Made by a program: the position numbers and the translations under genes
From: Candidatus Cloacimonadota bacterium
Lineage (GTDB): Bacteria; Cloacimonadota; Cloacimonadia; Cloacimonadales; Cloacimonadaceae
DNA: 47,138 bases
Direction of reading: 5' to 3'
Assembly: GCA_023228285.1 (NCBI GenBank)
Contig: JALOBM010000012.1
Coordinates: 1 to 47,138, forward strand
Notes under the pieces: generated by a model
What the model was told of the DNA's origin: nothing
The model's database searches: none
The model's input: only the letters and a program-made list of their open reading frames with translations
Shown here: positions 16,839 through 24,555 of the stretch, piece by piece
How the letters are laid out: each line of letters begins with the position of its first letter
Position numbering within the stretch: the stretch's first letter is position 1

Positions 16839-18266
16839 CTATTGCATCAGAGCTTCTGAAATCTTGTTTAAAGGGACCATAGAGCGATCTCTCAGATTGA
16901 TCTGCCACACATAGAGGAAAGTATCCGTGGGAGTAAGCAAATCGTAGCGGGCTTCATATTTGTATTGTCCAGTGGAAAGCAATATCTTCCATCCACTATC
17001 CCGTATTTCGTTGGGATTGTGGGTTTTAAGTACCTCATTACGCTTTGCAGCGATGCGGTTTATCAAGAGTCCGTTACGATATTCCTGCAGGATTCTGCGG
17101 GCAAAGCCAACAGGATCACGTTCTGCTTCTACCAGGTTTTGCATGGACTGAGACCGTGCGCGATATTCCGGTAGGGGATCCAGTTGAATAGCCTGGTTGT
17201 AAAGCCTCAGGGCTTCGGCGTGTTTCTGAGCGCCTTCTGCTTTCAGACCTTCGTTGTAGATATCTTTGGCTTGGGCGATGTCTTTCTGAATCTCTCTCAT
17301 CCTGGCAATGGCGGATAAAGCTGGGGCATAATCCGGGATGATCTCGAAAGTTTTGGTGTAATGCAGCAATGCATGTTCAAAATCGCGCTCTTGAACAAGA
17401 GCATCGCCTTTCTGAACATATAGTCTGGTAATACCTTCCAGACGCGCATCGACTTCGGCTTGCTTTGCGGGATTATATTGCACCGCAATGCGGAACAGGC
17501 GGTCGGCTGCCATATAGTCCTGGGCATCGATATACTCTTCTGCCTGTGCTTGATATACATCGGATATCAAAGCATTGATCCGGGATCCTTCAACCACGGG
17601 GTATAGAGAGAGTTCAAACAACTCCTTCAGCGCATCAGTATAATACTCCTGCTCCAACAAACGCTGGGCATAATCCACTTTAGTATCAATAAACTGCATC
17701 ACGATATAGCGTGCTTGAATCTCGTAGGGATTATCCGGATAGTTGTTGTACAGAAATTTATAATCCTCCCAACTCTTTTCGCGATCCTGATATTCGTTCA
17801 GACTGATACTCATCCGGCGTAGTAAAACTTGGGGAATCAAGGGAGATTGCGGAATCTCGCGCATGATGTCGTTCATGTATTTTAGAGAAAGTACTTTATC
17901 GTTTGTTTGATAGGCTTCATCACCCATTTTGTAGTATAACTTTGCCAGTTCCAGATCTGCCGCTTCAGAATTGGCCAGTTTCAGAAAGCGCACTGCCAAA
18001 GGCCGATTGTCTCTTTCCACGGCAGTTTTGCCCAATTCCAGATAGCTGTTGCTGCGCATCAATTCAGCCCGGGTAACGATTGCTCCGTTTACTCCCGTTT
18101 CGATAAGGGCGTCCAGTTCATTGATGGCTCCCACATAAAGGCCTTTGTTATATAGGTCTTCCGCACTGCGCAAGCGGTTGATCTCACAGGCGGAAAGAAG
18201 TAGCAATAATGGGATCAACAACAGTGTTGCCGCTCTCAATATTGCAACTGTGTGTGGTTTATACAT
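16839..18266 (-). CDS. TPR-repeat lipoprotein
   Basis: About 475 residues. A lipoprotein signal peptide ends in LLSAC (Cys27 from the chosen start), followed by an array of tetratricopeptide repeats (for example SAEDLYNKGLYVGAINELDA, KGDALVQERDFEHALLHYTK, GAQKHAEALRLYNQAIQLDP). The last 90 residues form a different domain with beta-strand character (YKYEARYDLLTPTDTFLYVW). TPR lipoproteins serve as periplasmic scaffolds. The start at 18266 is preferred because GGGGA lies 7 nt before it and it yields a normal signal peptide; an upstream ATG at 18299 overlaps the preceding stop (ATGA) and cannot be excluded. No precise function is assignable. Confidence 0.75.
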   Translation of the reverse strand: MYKPHTVAILRAATLLLIPLLLLLSACEINRLRSAEDLYNKGLYVGAINELDALIETGVNGAIVTRAELMRSNSYLELGKTAVERDNRPLAVRFLKLANSEAADLELAKLYYKMGDEAYQTNDKVLSLKYMNDIMREIPQSPLIPQVLLRRMSISLNEYQDREKSWEDYKFLYNNYPDNPYEIQARYIVMQFIDTKVDYAQRLLEQEYYTDALKELFELSLYPVVEGSRINALISDVYQAQAEEYIDAQDYMAADRLFRIAVQYNPAKQAEVDARLEGITRLYVQKGDALVQERDFEHALLHYTKTFEIIPDYAPALSAIARMREIQKDIAQAKDIYNEGLKAEGAQKHAEALRLYNQAIQLDPLPEYRARSQSMQNLVEAERDPVGFARRILQEYRNGLLINRIAAKRNEVLKTHNPNEIRDSGWKILLSTGQYKYEARYDLLTPTDTFLYVWQINLRDRSMVPLNKISEALMQ

Positions 18267-18295
18267 ATATGTTCCCCGTAATATCTTCAGGATCT

Positions 18296-19033
18296 TCATA
18301 TCCTGTATATTCTGCCCTCCCGGGCTTCTTCAAACAGTTCATTGGGTGTATTTATCAGAGCTTGCCTTACTCCCTCGCTCGGATTGTGCGTAAGCAGGAT
18401 TCTTTTCAGACCCTTGGTGCCCATTTTCAATACTTGGCCTGCAGAAGGATGACATGCGTCCAAGAGAAGTGTATGCGCACCCTCTACGAAACCTGATATG
18501 CTATCTGTGGTTGAGATATCCGAACTATACACAAAATCTCCTGCAGCAGAATTGATCCTGATGGAAAACGCTCGTTGCAGGTTTTTGAAGGCATTTTTCC
18601 GGATTATCTCGCCATATCCTTGTAAGTGGTCGTTCAAGATATATCGTAGCTTGGGAAAGTCTTCTGAAAGGGAAGTCATGGGTTTTAGCTGCAGTTCAAA
18701 ATCGAACTTCTGGGGAAAAGTGTAAAACATGCACAAGAAATCGGCGAACTCCCCTTCCCGCTCCGGCAGATAAAGAGGCAAGACCCTCTTACGACCTCTA
18801 AGATACAACATCTGAATAAGTAACAGCACGCCCCCGACATGGTCGGGATGGTAGTGTGTTATGATCACTGCACTAAGCATATCCGGCTCTAAACCTAGTT
18901 TCACCAGGCTCTGAGCACAGCCGTCTCCGCCATCCAGCAAAAAGCTCTGTCCCTCTGAATGCACCAATACAGATGAAGAGTTCAGATCCTTTGCAGGCAT
19001 GCCGGAACCCGCTCCCAATATGCGAATTTCCAT
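18296..19033 (-). CDS. metallo-beta-lactamase-fold hydrolase, RNase Z-like
   Basis: A 245-residue MBL-fold protein with the metal-binding HYHPDH motif (60-65), an N-terminal ILGAGSGMP strand-loop and FLLDGGDG, as in RNase Z and related phosphodiesterases. Later metal ligands fit VYSSDIS, LLLDACH and LLTHNP. The lengthy exosite of true RNase Z is not evident, so tRNA processing is uncertain. It starts at ATG 19033, overlapping the WecA-type gene stop by 1 nt (TAATG), and ends overlapping an alternative start of the TPR gene. Confidence 0.82.
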   Translation of the reverse strand: MEIRILGAGSGMPAKDLNSSSVLVHSEGQSFLLDGGDGCAQSLVKLGLEPDMLSAVIITHYHPDHVGGVLLLIQMLYLRGRKRVLPLYLPEREGEFADFLCMFYTFPQKFDFELQLKPMTSLSEDFPKLRYILNDHLQGYGEIIRKNAFKNLQRAFSIRINSAAGDFVYSSDISTTDSISGFVEGAHTLLLDACHPSAGQVLKMGTKGLKRILLTHNPSEGVRQALINTPNELFEEAREGRIYRI

Positions 19034-20124
19034 TACTTCTCTTTCTTCTGATTTGCCGGAATCACGATGGGTACCTGATCCAACTTGCGGCCAACTGCCA
19101 GGAAAAACGCTCCGAAAAGCAATGTGCTGATTAGCAATAACTCCCGGGAGCCAATCTTGAAGATGATGATGGAAGTGAGCACAATCAATACATTGATCGC
19201 GTAAATCACAGCTGCCGTAACCTTTACTGAGCCCAAAACATTGTTAATACGGTGCGTGGAGTGATCTTTGCCACCCTGCATCACATGTCTGCCATCGCGG
19301 CGACGGGTATAACTGACCAGCGAGATGTCGAAGATGGCATAACTAAGTAGCAGCACAGGAAGCAGATAGAACAGCTTGTCATTGTATTTGATGCCCGCAT
19401 AACGCGCCATCAGGATGCCCATTGATGACAAGAAGTACCCGATAAACATGCTGCCCGCATCTCCCAAAAAGATCCTGGCAGGATTGAAATTGAAGGGTAA
19501 AAAACCAAAGGAAGACCCGGCAAAGCTAAGCGAGATAAGTGCGATCAAGGCCATGGCTTCCTGATTGGAACTGGTAGTATTGGTAAGTGCAAAGGCAAAA
19601 AACCCTAGCCCCAGAATGCCTGCCATACCGCTGATGATGCCATCCATATTGTCCAGGAAATTAAGCGCATTCATCAGCCCAACCATCCATAAAAGCATGA
19701 GCGGAAGAGTAATATAAACGCTGCCAAACATCATGCTAAGCTCATCAAAAGTGAAGTTCGTAAGGATAAAGATAAGTGCTACAAGAATCTGTCCAGACAT
19801 CTTCACCAGTGGATGCATCCCGCGACGGTCGTCTATAAGGCCAATAAGAACGATTATGACTGAGCCTGCCAGATATCCGATCATGGGACGATCAAAATAC
19901 CTGCCGGGGGAAATGGTTACATCGTAAACACATAACAGAATGAAACCCAAGGCCACACTAAGCCCCCCCATCAGGGGTACGCTTTTTAGGTGGATCTTGC
20001 GTGCTTCCGGTTTGTCCACGAAATTTATCTTTCTAGCCAGCTTTATTATGAATGGCGTGAGGCCATAAACAAAGAGCCATGACATTATGAATACGCTAAG
20101 ATACTCATAGATGCGAAAATCCAT
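19033..20124 (-). CDS. WecA/MraY-family glycosyl-1-phosphate transferase
   Basis: A 363-residue polytopic membrane protein. The polyprenyl-phosphate N-acetylaminosugar-1-phosphate transferase motifs are present: FVDKPEARKIH near residue 35, LIDDRRG with Asp98-Asp99, NFLDNMDG (155-162), RIFLGDAGS (221-225), and the HSTH motif (288-291) of the WecA/TagO branch after GRHVMQGGKD. It transfers GlcNAc-1-P or a related sugar to undecaprenyl phosphate on the cytoplasmic face, starting an O-antigen, teichoic-type or capsule glycan. The ATG at 20124 has GGAG 8 nt ahead; an in-frame TTG lies four codons upstream. First gene of a six-gene operon. Confidence 0.88.
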   Translation of the reverse strand: MDFRIYEYLSVFIMSWLFVYGLTPFIIKLARKINFVDKPEARKIHLKSVPLMGGLSVALGFILLCVYDVTISPGRYFDRPMIGYLAGSVIIVLIGLIDDRRGMHPLVKMSGQILVALIFILTNFTFDELSMMFGSVYITLPLMLLWMVGLMNALNFLDNMDGIISGMAGILGLGFFAFALTNTTSSNQEAMALIALISLSFAGSSFGFLPFNFNPARIFLGDAGSMFIGYFLSSMGILMARYAGIKYNDKLFYLLPVLLLSYAIFDISLVSYTRRRDGRHVMQGGKDHSTHRINNVLGSVKVTAAVIYAINVLIVLTSIIIFKIGSRELLLISTLLFGAFFLAVGRKLDQVPIVIPANQKKEK

Positions 20125-20421
20125 CTGGTTCTCCAATATATCTTTCTAATATTCCATAATATGATAACATGGGATTTTGTCAATGCTTTTCCGCTGCAAT
20201 TGTACGGATATCTACCATACCGGTTTGTGCTTCCCATCATGTGCGTTCTTTTACAAAGAATCGGGTTGAATACAGTAGGAACAGTTTTATACTTCCGCGG
20301 GATGCTCATGAAAACGTATGAGATTGGGCTTGACAGATTCCTGATTTTGAAATCTCTTTCATTGCATCGTTATATTTGCAGAAAACGGACAATATCCATA
20401 TATATGGGAGGTAGATTTCGG
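20125..20421. other. divergent intergenic region
   Basis: About 300 bases between the WecA-type gene (minus) and the deacetylase-like gene (plus). Apart from the promoter candidate listed above and the ribosome binding site GGAGGT at about 20407-20412, nothing structured was found. An open frame runs through it from 20161 but has no ribosome binding site or signal-peptide logic. Confidence 0.5.
20347..20375 (+). promoter_or_regulatory. putative sigma-70-type promoter for the deacetylase-like gene
   Basis: TTGAAA (20347-20352), a 17-nt spacer, then TTATAT (20370-20375). It lies 47 nt ahead of the chosen ATG. A TTGACA at 20330-20335 is an alternative -35 with a poorer -10. Confidence 0.4.
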
Positions 20422-22293
20422 ATGAGATACCACATAGTAATTACGTTGTTGATTGCATTGTTCTCGTGCCAAATTATGGCATTAAGCGTGCATGATGAAA
20501 ACCGGGTACAGATTGGCGATATTTCTTTCGATTTGAACCTGTATGCGACGGCAAGGATTGGGGGTAGCAGCGTGGTAGCTCTGAACTTCGATACTTCGGC
20601 CAGCACTGACGACGGAATCACGAACATCATCTACAGCTCCCCGCAGATGGATGTAAGATTGAGCTTTTATCCCCGGGATCAGTATGAAGCTGCGGCATGG
20701 TTAGTGTCCGTGAATGCATCCTGCAAAGAGGAACTATATTTGCACGATGTGTATCTCGCTATGGATCCGGTAGATGCGCCTATTATTGCAGATTTGAAGG
20801 GTATTGAAGCGATAAACTCCGGTGATTTTAAAGACAATGTAAACATCATCCCATTCAGGGATAAGGCAGTAGAATACGCTCATCCCAACGGCAAACTATG
20901 GATTGTGGCATCCGGATATGATGAATGTGGGGAAATCGAAGGGCTAAGCGCAAACCAAATAATGCTTTATGATCATAAAAACCATTTTTTCCGCAGATAT
21001 GTGCAGGGCGGTACTTGGGAGGTTTCTATGGACACCATGTACAAGCCAGCCGGTGGTTCGCATGATTGGGCTTTTTTGCTCTTTGCGGAAAAACCACTTT
21101 TACTGAATATCAACCGTTGGCCAGGTGTAAATAGAGCTGCTTTATGCATTACAAACGATGCGGACGGAGAGAATATTAACAGCTTGCAAGCCGTTTACGA
21201 AGGCAGCAACAATCCTGAAAATCCAAAGTTTTACAATCAGGGCTTCTTTGCCCGCAACATCCCTGTATCCAGTACTATTTTCGGCGATAAACAAGCAACT
21301 TTGGGTGAGATGTGGCATAGGATAAAAGACCATGGCAATACGATTGGCTACCACACCTACTCTTCCGGAGCAGATCCCGTAGGCAGTAATCAACAAGCGC
21401 TGCTAACCGATCTTGTGGATTATGACATTCGGCTCTGGATCGATCACGCAGTCCCCAGCAACCCAGAGGATTTAGGTTACCTGGGCTTGATTCCCGGAAG
21501 CGATAGCTACATGGTAGATGTCATCAACGCATCCGGGATAGATTACATCTGGCCGGGAGACACTCCATATACAAATCCCTTCAACGCCTATGATGAAGCA
21601 TGGCGATTGCCACACCTGCTGTATGAAGCCAAGGGATTTACACGCCCGATTTATTTTTTTGGGCGTACAAGGATGGAATTCTGGGACTATACCAATTTTT
21701 TGGAACCACTCTCTTTTAAGTATATGATGTCTGCCGATAATCTGGATAAGTTAATCGAAGACAGAGGCTTACATATCAGTTACACCCACTTTAGTGTGCA
21801 TAGTAATTCCTATATCGGAGCATTCTTTGACGTAAATGAAAACGGAGAATATGAGATCAAAGACGAAGTGGACGATATGCTATTGATGCTGGACTACTAC
21901 AGACAGCATCGGGGATTGTGGATAGATACTCTGGAGAATATTTTTGACCGTATGCTGGCTATCGAACAAGTGAGACTAATGTCCTACAAGGAAGTGAGTG
22001 ACGGCATCTATAAGGTAGTGTTGAAAAATGATTCTGACTATGATATCAAGAACTTGCATTTCGAGCATCTGGATACCGGTTTCACCATTCCGTACTTCGC
22101 CAAAGGCGATACATTCACGTTCCATACTACATACAAGCCTGAAACGTATACATTCCGACCAGAAAACTACATCATCAGCTATGATGCCGGTAATCTGATC
22201 ATGAAAAGCAGATATGATCTCAGTATGTCCTCCCATGAAAATAGAGATATTCAATATACGTGGTCAGAAAGTGCAATCATTCCATACCAATGA
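20422..22293 (+). CDS. secreted polysaccharide-deacetylase-like protein
   Basis: 623 residues from ATG 20422, chosen because GGAGGT precedes it and a signal peptide follows (MRYHIVITLL to IMA). About 220 residues of beta-rich N-terminal domain precede a NodB-like deacetylase region: AALCITNDADG (Asp about 246 and 248) resembles the catalytic TFDD motif, and NTIGYHTYSSG (His about 311) resembles the metal-binding motif 2. Substrate and activity are uncertain because the motifs are divergent. The frame stops at 22293, yet a C-terminal sorting module continues in the +1-shifted frame to 22408, so the last 25 or so residues of this frame are probably nonsense produced by a frameshift. Confidence 0.7.
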   Translation: MRYHIVITLLIALFSCQIMALSVHDENRVQIGDISFDLNLYATARIGGSSVVALNFDTSASTDDGITNIIYSSPQMDVRLSFYPRDQYEAAAWLVSVNASCKEELYLHDVYLAMDPVDAPIIADLKGIEAINSGDFKDNVNIIPFRDKAVEYAHPNGKLWIVASGYDECGEIEGLSANQIMLYDHKNHFFRRYVQGGTWEVSMDTMYKPAGGSHDWAFLLFAEKPLLLNINRWPGVNRAALCITNDADGENINSLQAVYEGSNNPENPKFYNQGFFARNIPVSSTIFGDKQATLGEMWHRIKDHGNTIGYHTYSSGADPVGSNQQALLTDLVDYDIRLWIDHAVPSNPEDLGYLGLIPGSDSYMVDVINASGIDYIWPGDTPYTNPFNAYDEAWRLPHLLYEAKGFTRPIYFFGRTRMEFWDYTNFLEPLSFKYMMSADNLDKLIEDRGLHISYTHFSVHSNSYIGAFFDVNENGEYEIKDEVDDMLLMLDYYRQHRGLWIDTLENIFDRMLAIEQVRLMSYKEVSDGIYKVVLKNDSDYDIKNLHFEHLDTGFTIPYFAKGDTFTFHTTYKPETYTFRPENYIISYDAGNLIMKSRYDLSMSSHENRDIQYTWSESAIIPYQ

Positions 22294-22408
22294 AACGCTG
22301 TATCAGTGGACACAACCTTTCGGCAAACACGCATCAGGTATCTACTTTGCCAGGATAAGCAGAGATAATACCCCTGATATGACACTCAGATTCTACGTAG
22401 TGAAGTAG
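22214..22408 (+). pseudogene. out-of-frame C-terminal sorting (T9SS/FlgD-like) module of the preceding gene
   Basis: The frame at 22214-22408 encodes PMKIEIFNIRGQKVQSF, then GKHASGIYFARISRD and ends FYVVK. This is the characteristic beta-sandwich end of type IX secretion type A sorting or FlgD-like domains: (K)IEIFNIRGQKV, ASGIYF, and a final basic residue. It overlaps the end of the 623-residue protein in another frame, so a single-base indel at about 22205-22235 would restore one continuous protein. It lacks its own ribosome binding site. Possible explanations: sequencing or assembly error, true disruption, or programmed frameshifting. Confidence 0.75.
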
Positions 22409-22529
22409 AGAACCGGGAGATACCCTTTAGGTTATAGACTTGCCCGGCCTTTGAACGAAGCAATCGGAATAGATGCATCATCCACCGTGACAACACATTT
22501 TCTTGACAGAATGAGAGCTCAGGACAGCA

Positions 22530-22886
22530 TTGCACGATATGGACAGAGAAAACAGATATCTGATTGCCGATGCTCTACATCCCCTCGTCTGCACGGACAA
22601 GGTGCGGGATGAGCTTCTGCTGTACAATATACAGGCACAGGATTATCCCAAAGTCTTTGAGCAGTTCAAGCTCATCTGCGATAAGGGATTGGATGTAGCC
22701 AGTGCCTTACAGGAGCTCTCCGGCGGTCAGAAAGTGATCCTGATGGCGATCTTGGCTATCTACTCACCGGCGCGGCGCATACACTTCATCAACCTCAACC
22801 GTTATCTTGATGCATCAAAAGCGAATGCCCTGAAAACCCTGATCGATGGCAGTGACAAAGAGATATTGGTAGAAGAAGACTCATGA
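22530..22886 (+). CDS. ABC-ATPase signature-half protein (helical domain, LSGGQ, D-loop; no Walker A)
   Basis: A 118-residue protein resembling only the middle and C-terminal part of an ABC ATPase. It has a helical region (TDKVRDELLL onward), an intact signature ELSGGQK (LSGGQ at 63-67), then HFINLN (85-90) where Walker B LLLDEP would be, with Asp and Glu replaced, and a D-loop-like YLDASKA (93-94 LD). There is no Walker A, Q-loop or switch histidine (ILVEED replaces it). It therefore cannot bind ATP alone but could complete a partner's site. The gene overlaps the next by 4 nt (ATGA). The TTG start at 22530 has AGGA 5 nt ahead; ATG at 22539 is an alternative. Confidence 0.75.
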   Translation: MHDMDRENRYLIADALHPLVCTDKVRDELLLYNIQAQDYPKVFEQFKLICDKGLDVASALQELSGGQKVILMAILAIYSPARRIHFINLNRYLDASKANALKTLIDGSDKEILVEEDS

Positions 22887-23398
22887 TTACTTTTCCACAC
22901 TCCAGACTGCAAATCTGGCCTCATTTCTGCCTGAACATCATCGATGAGATCAATCTGCTGTGTCCCGGCAGCTACTATCTGAAGGGAAGCAACGGCAGTG
23001 GTAAAAGCAGCTTTATAAATCAAGTATTCCTGCCAATCATGAGAGAACGGACAGACCTGCATCTGATCGTACTACAACAGCAAATGCACCTGCAATTGTA
23101 TGCTTTAAGAGCGTGGGCGGCAATCTATTATCCAGGCAGGATTGTGGCGAACGAAACCGATGTGTGGGAACTGCTGTGGGATGATCTTACCGCTCTCAAG
23201 GACGACAAACCTGTGTTTGTGGTAGCCGATGAAGCGCACAACATCCGTATCCCGGAAGGACTTACGCATCCTGTTTGCCTTATTTACAGTTCGCACAACT
23301 ATCAGATACAAGCAGATAACGTATTGGAATTCAAGCCGATATCCCCAGATGAATCGGAACTGAGACTATTAGCAGAGGATGCTTTATGCGCTCATTGA
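22883..23398 (+). CDS. ABC-ATPase core-half protein (Walker A/B, Q-loop, H-loop; no signature)
   Basis: A 171-residue protein with Walker A GSNGSGKSS (35-43), a Q-loop-like VLQQQM (64-68), a Walker B with catalytic acid VFVVADEA (111-118, Asp116 Glu117), and a switch-His segment IYSSHNYQIQADNVL (His138) of the usual ABC spacing. Between Q-loop and Walker B there are only about 44 residues and no LSGGQ or helical subdomain. It looks like the exact complement of the preceding protein, so together they could form one composite ATP site. It is followed, with a 13-nt overlap, by a T-component-like membrane protein, which suggests an ECF-type transporter. Confidence 0.78.
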   Translation: MITFPHSRLQIWPHFCLNIIDEINLLCPGSYYLKGSNGSGKSSFINQVFLPIMRERTDLHLIVLQQQMHLQLYALRAWAAIYYPGRIVANETDVWELLWDDLTALKDDKPVFVVADEAHNIRIPEGLTHPVCLIYSSHNYQIQADNVLEFKPISPDESELRLLAEDALCAH

Positions 23399-24003
23399 TA
23401 TATGCCACTCTGCTATTTGGATTATGGTGCCTTGCCTTTGCTGTAATATGGTTTCAAAACCTTGTCTTACAAGGGATATGCTTGCTTGCACTAATCGTGC
23501 TGACCCTGAGCATTTTGGGTAGCAGGAAGCTTTTCAAAGAGCTTCGGATCTTAGCTCCCTTCGTAAGTATGCTCATTGTAGTGTATGCAATCTTTATTCT
23601 TTTGGGAATAGATCCAGAAGGGAAGGGAGCTTTTCAATACTGGATGAATTACGGATTGCCCCGCGCTTTGCTCTTGGTGAACGCTGTTTTGGCTTTTCGG
23701 CTCTGTTTTGCCTTGGTCTCGGTTGATAGCATTTTGGATTCCGACGCCAGTATCCACCGGCTTAAATACATTATCTTGGGCAAGATCCTATATGAAGCGG
23801 CTACAAACTCCTATCATCAGCTAAAACAATGGCAAGAGATGACTCCTGGTATGCACGCCAGAAAAGCCACAGGTATCAAAGAGCGCTTTCAAAGAGGTCT
23901 GAGCGCTACTTTGGCCTTGGTCCTGTACATCCTGGCTGAGGCCAAATATAAAGGAGAGCGCATCGACAATCTGATCGCCACTTGCCATGAGGAGGAAAGA
24001 TGA
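23386..24003 (+). CDS. ECF-transporter T-component-like membrane protein
   Basis: 205 residues. Four or so hydrophobic helices fill residues 1-125 (LIYATLLFGLWCLAFAVIWF, LVLQGICLLALIVLTLSIL, FVSMLIVVYAIFILLGI, ALLLVNAVLAFRLCFALVS). A long cytoplasmic helical part follows with basic motifs (HARKATGIKERFQRG), comparable to the Ala-Arg coupling helices of EcfT/CbiQ, and a terminal hydrophobic stretch. In ECF transporters the T protein transmits ATPase motion to the substrate-binding S protein. It is smaller than most EcfT, and the identification leans on context: ATPase pieces upstream and an S component overlapping by 4 nt downstream. Confidence 0.65.
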   Translation: MRSLIYATLLFGLWCLAFAVIWFQNLVLQGICLLALIVLTLSILGSRKLFKELRILAPFVSMLIVVYAIFILLGIDPEGKGAFQYWMNYGLPRALLLVNAVLAFRLCFALVSVDSILDSDASIHRLKYIILGKILYEAATNSYHQLKQWQEMTPGMHARKATGIKERFQRGLSATLALVLYILAEAKYKGERIDNLIATCHEEER

Positions 24004-24476
24004 AATGGTACATTACGGTTGGTTTCACGGTATTGGTGATGGCCAGTACACTCTTGATCAGAATACCTGTTCCCGGAGGGGGATACTTCAATTTTGGCGA
24101 TGTCGTGATAGTGTTCTGTGGTTTGTATGCTGGCAGGCGCTCCGGATTGATCGCCGGGGCGATAGGTTCTGCTCTGGCAGATATCATCGGCTTCCCGCTA
24201 TTCGCCCCGATCACCCTGGTTGCCAAAGGTAGTCTGGGTTTCTTTGCTGGCCTGGGAAAAGATGCCCATAACCGGGTCCGTTTTATTTGGCCCATTGTGG
24301 GGGGAATCTTGATGGTGACAGTGTATTTTGTGGGCACCTGGTTCATGCCCAGCTTTGGTAAAGCAGCCGCCTTTGCGGACTTGCCACCCAATCTGCTGCA
24401 GGCTCTTCTCGGTTTCATCGGTGGACGATTGCTGTATAAAGCCTATACGAAGATTGAGGGAATGACTCGGCATTAA
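24000..24476 (+). CDS. ECF-transporter S component (vitamin/precursor uptake)
   Basis: A 158-residue, nearly all-membrane protein. The sequence IRIPVPGGGYFNFGDVVIVF, then GRRSGLIAGAIGSALADIIG and FAPITLVAKGSLGFFAGLG is typical of the S-component superfamily of small substrate-binding membrane proteins (the ECF riboflavin/HmpT-like branch). It binds a scarce micronutrient outside and hands it over by toppling in the membrane when complexed with T and A subunits. The substrate cannot be assigned from sequence. The start ATG overlaps the T-like stop (ATGA) and has GAGGAAAG just upstream. Confidence 0.82.
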   Translation: MKWYITVGFTVLVMASTLLIRIPVPGGGYFNFGDVVIVFCGLYAGRRSGLIAGAIGSALADIIGFPLFAPITLVAKGSLGFFAGLGKDAHNRVRFIWPIVGGILMVTVYFVGTWFMPSFGKAAAFADLPPNLLQALLGFIGGRLLYKAYTKIEGMTRH

Positions 24477-24490
24477 CCGACATTAAATTC

Positions 24491-24518
24491 TTGACTAAAG
24501 TTCTATTCTGACTATCAT
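24491..24518 (+). promoter_or_regulatory. putative promoter for the GNAT gene
   Basis: TTGACT (24491-24496), 16-nt spacer, TATCAT (24513-24518, 5 of 6 to the -10 consensus). It lies 65 nt ahead of the ATG at 24556, directly after the ECF cassette. Confidence 0.45.
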
Positions 24519-24555
24519 TTATGTAAATGCAGAATAAATTGCAAGGAGTAGAGAT

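Noticed and set aside
20161..20421. N-terminal extension of the deacetylase-like protein
   Set aside because: The 87 extra residues cover the promoter region, and the signal peptide and GGAGGT site begin at 20422.
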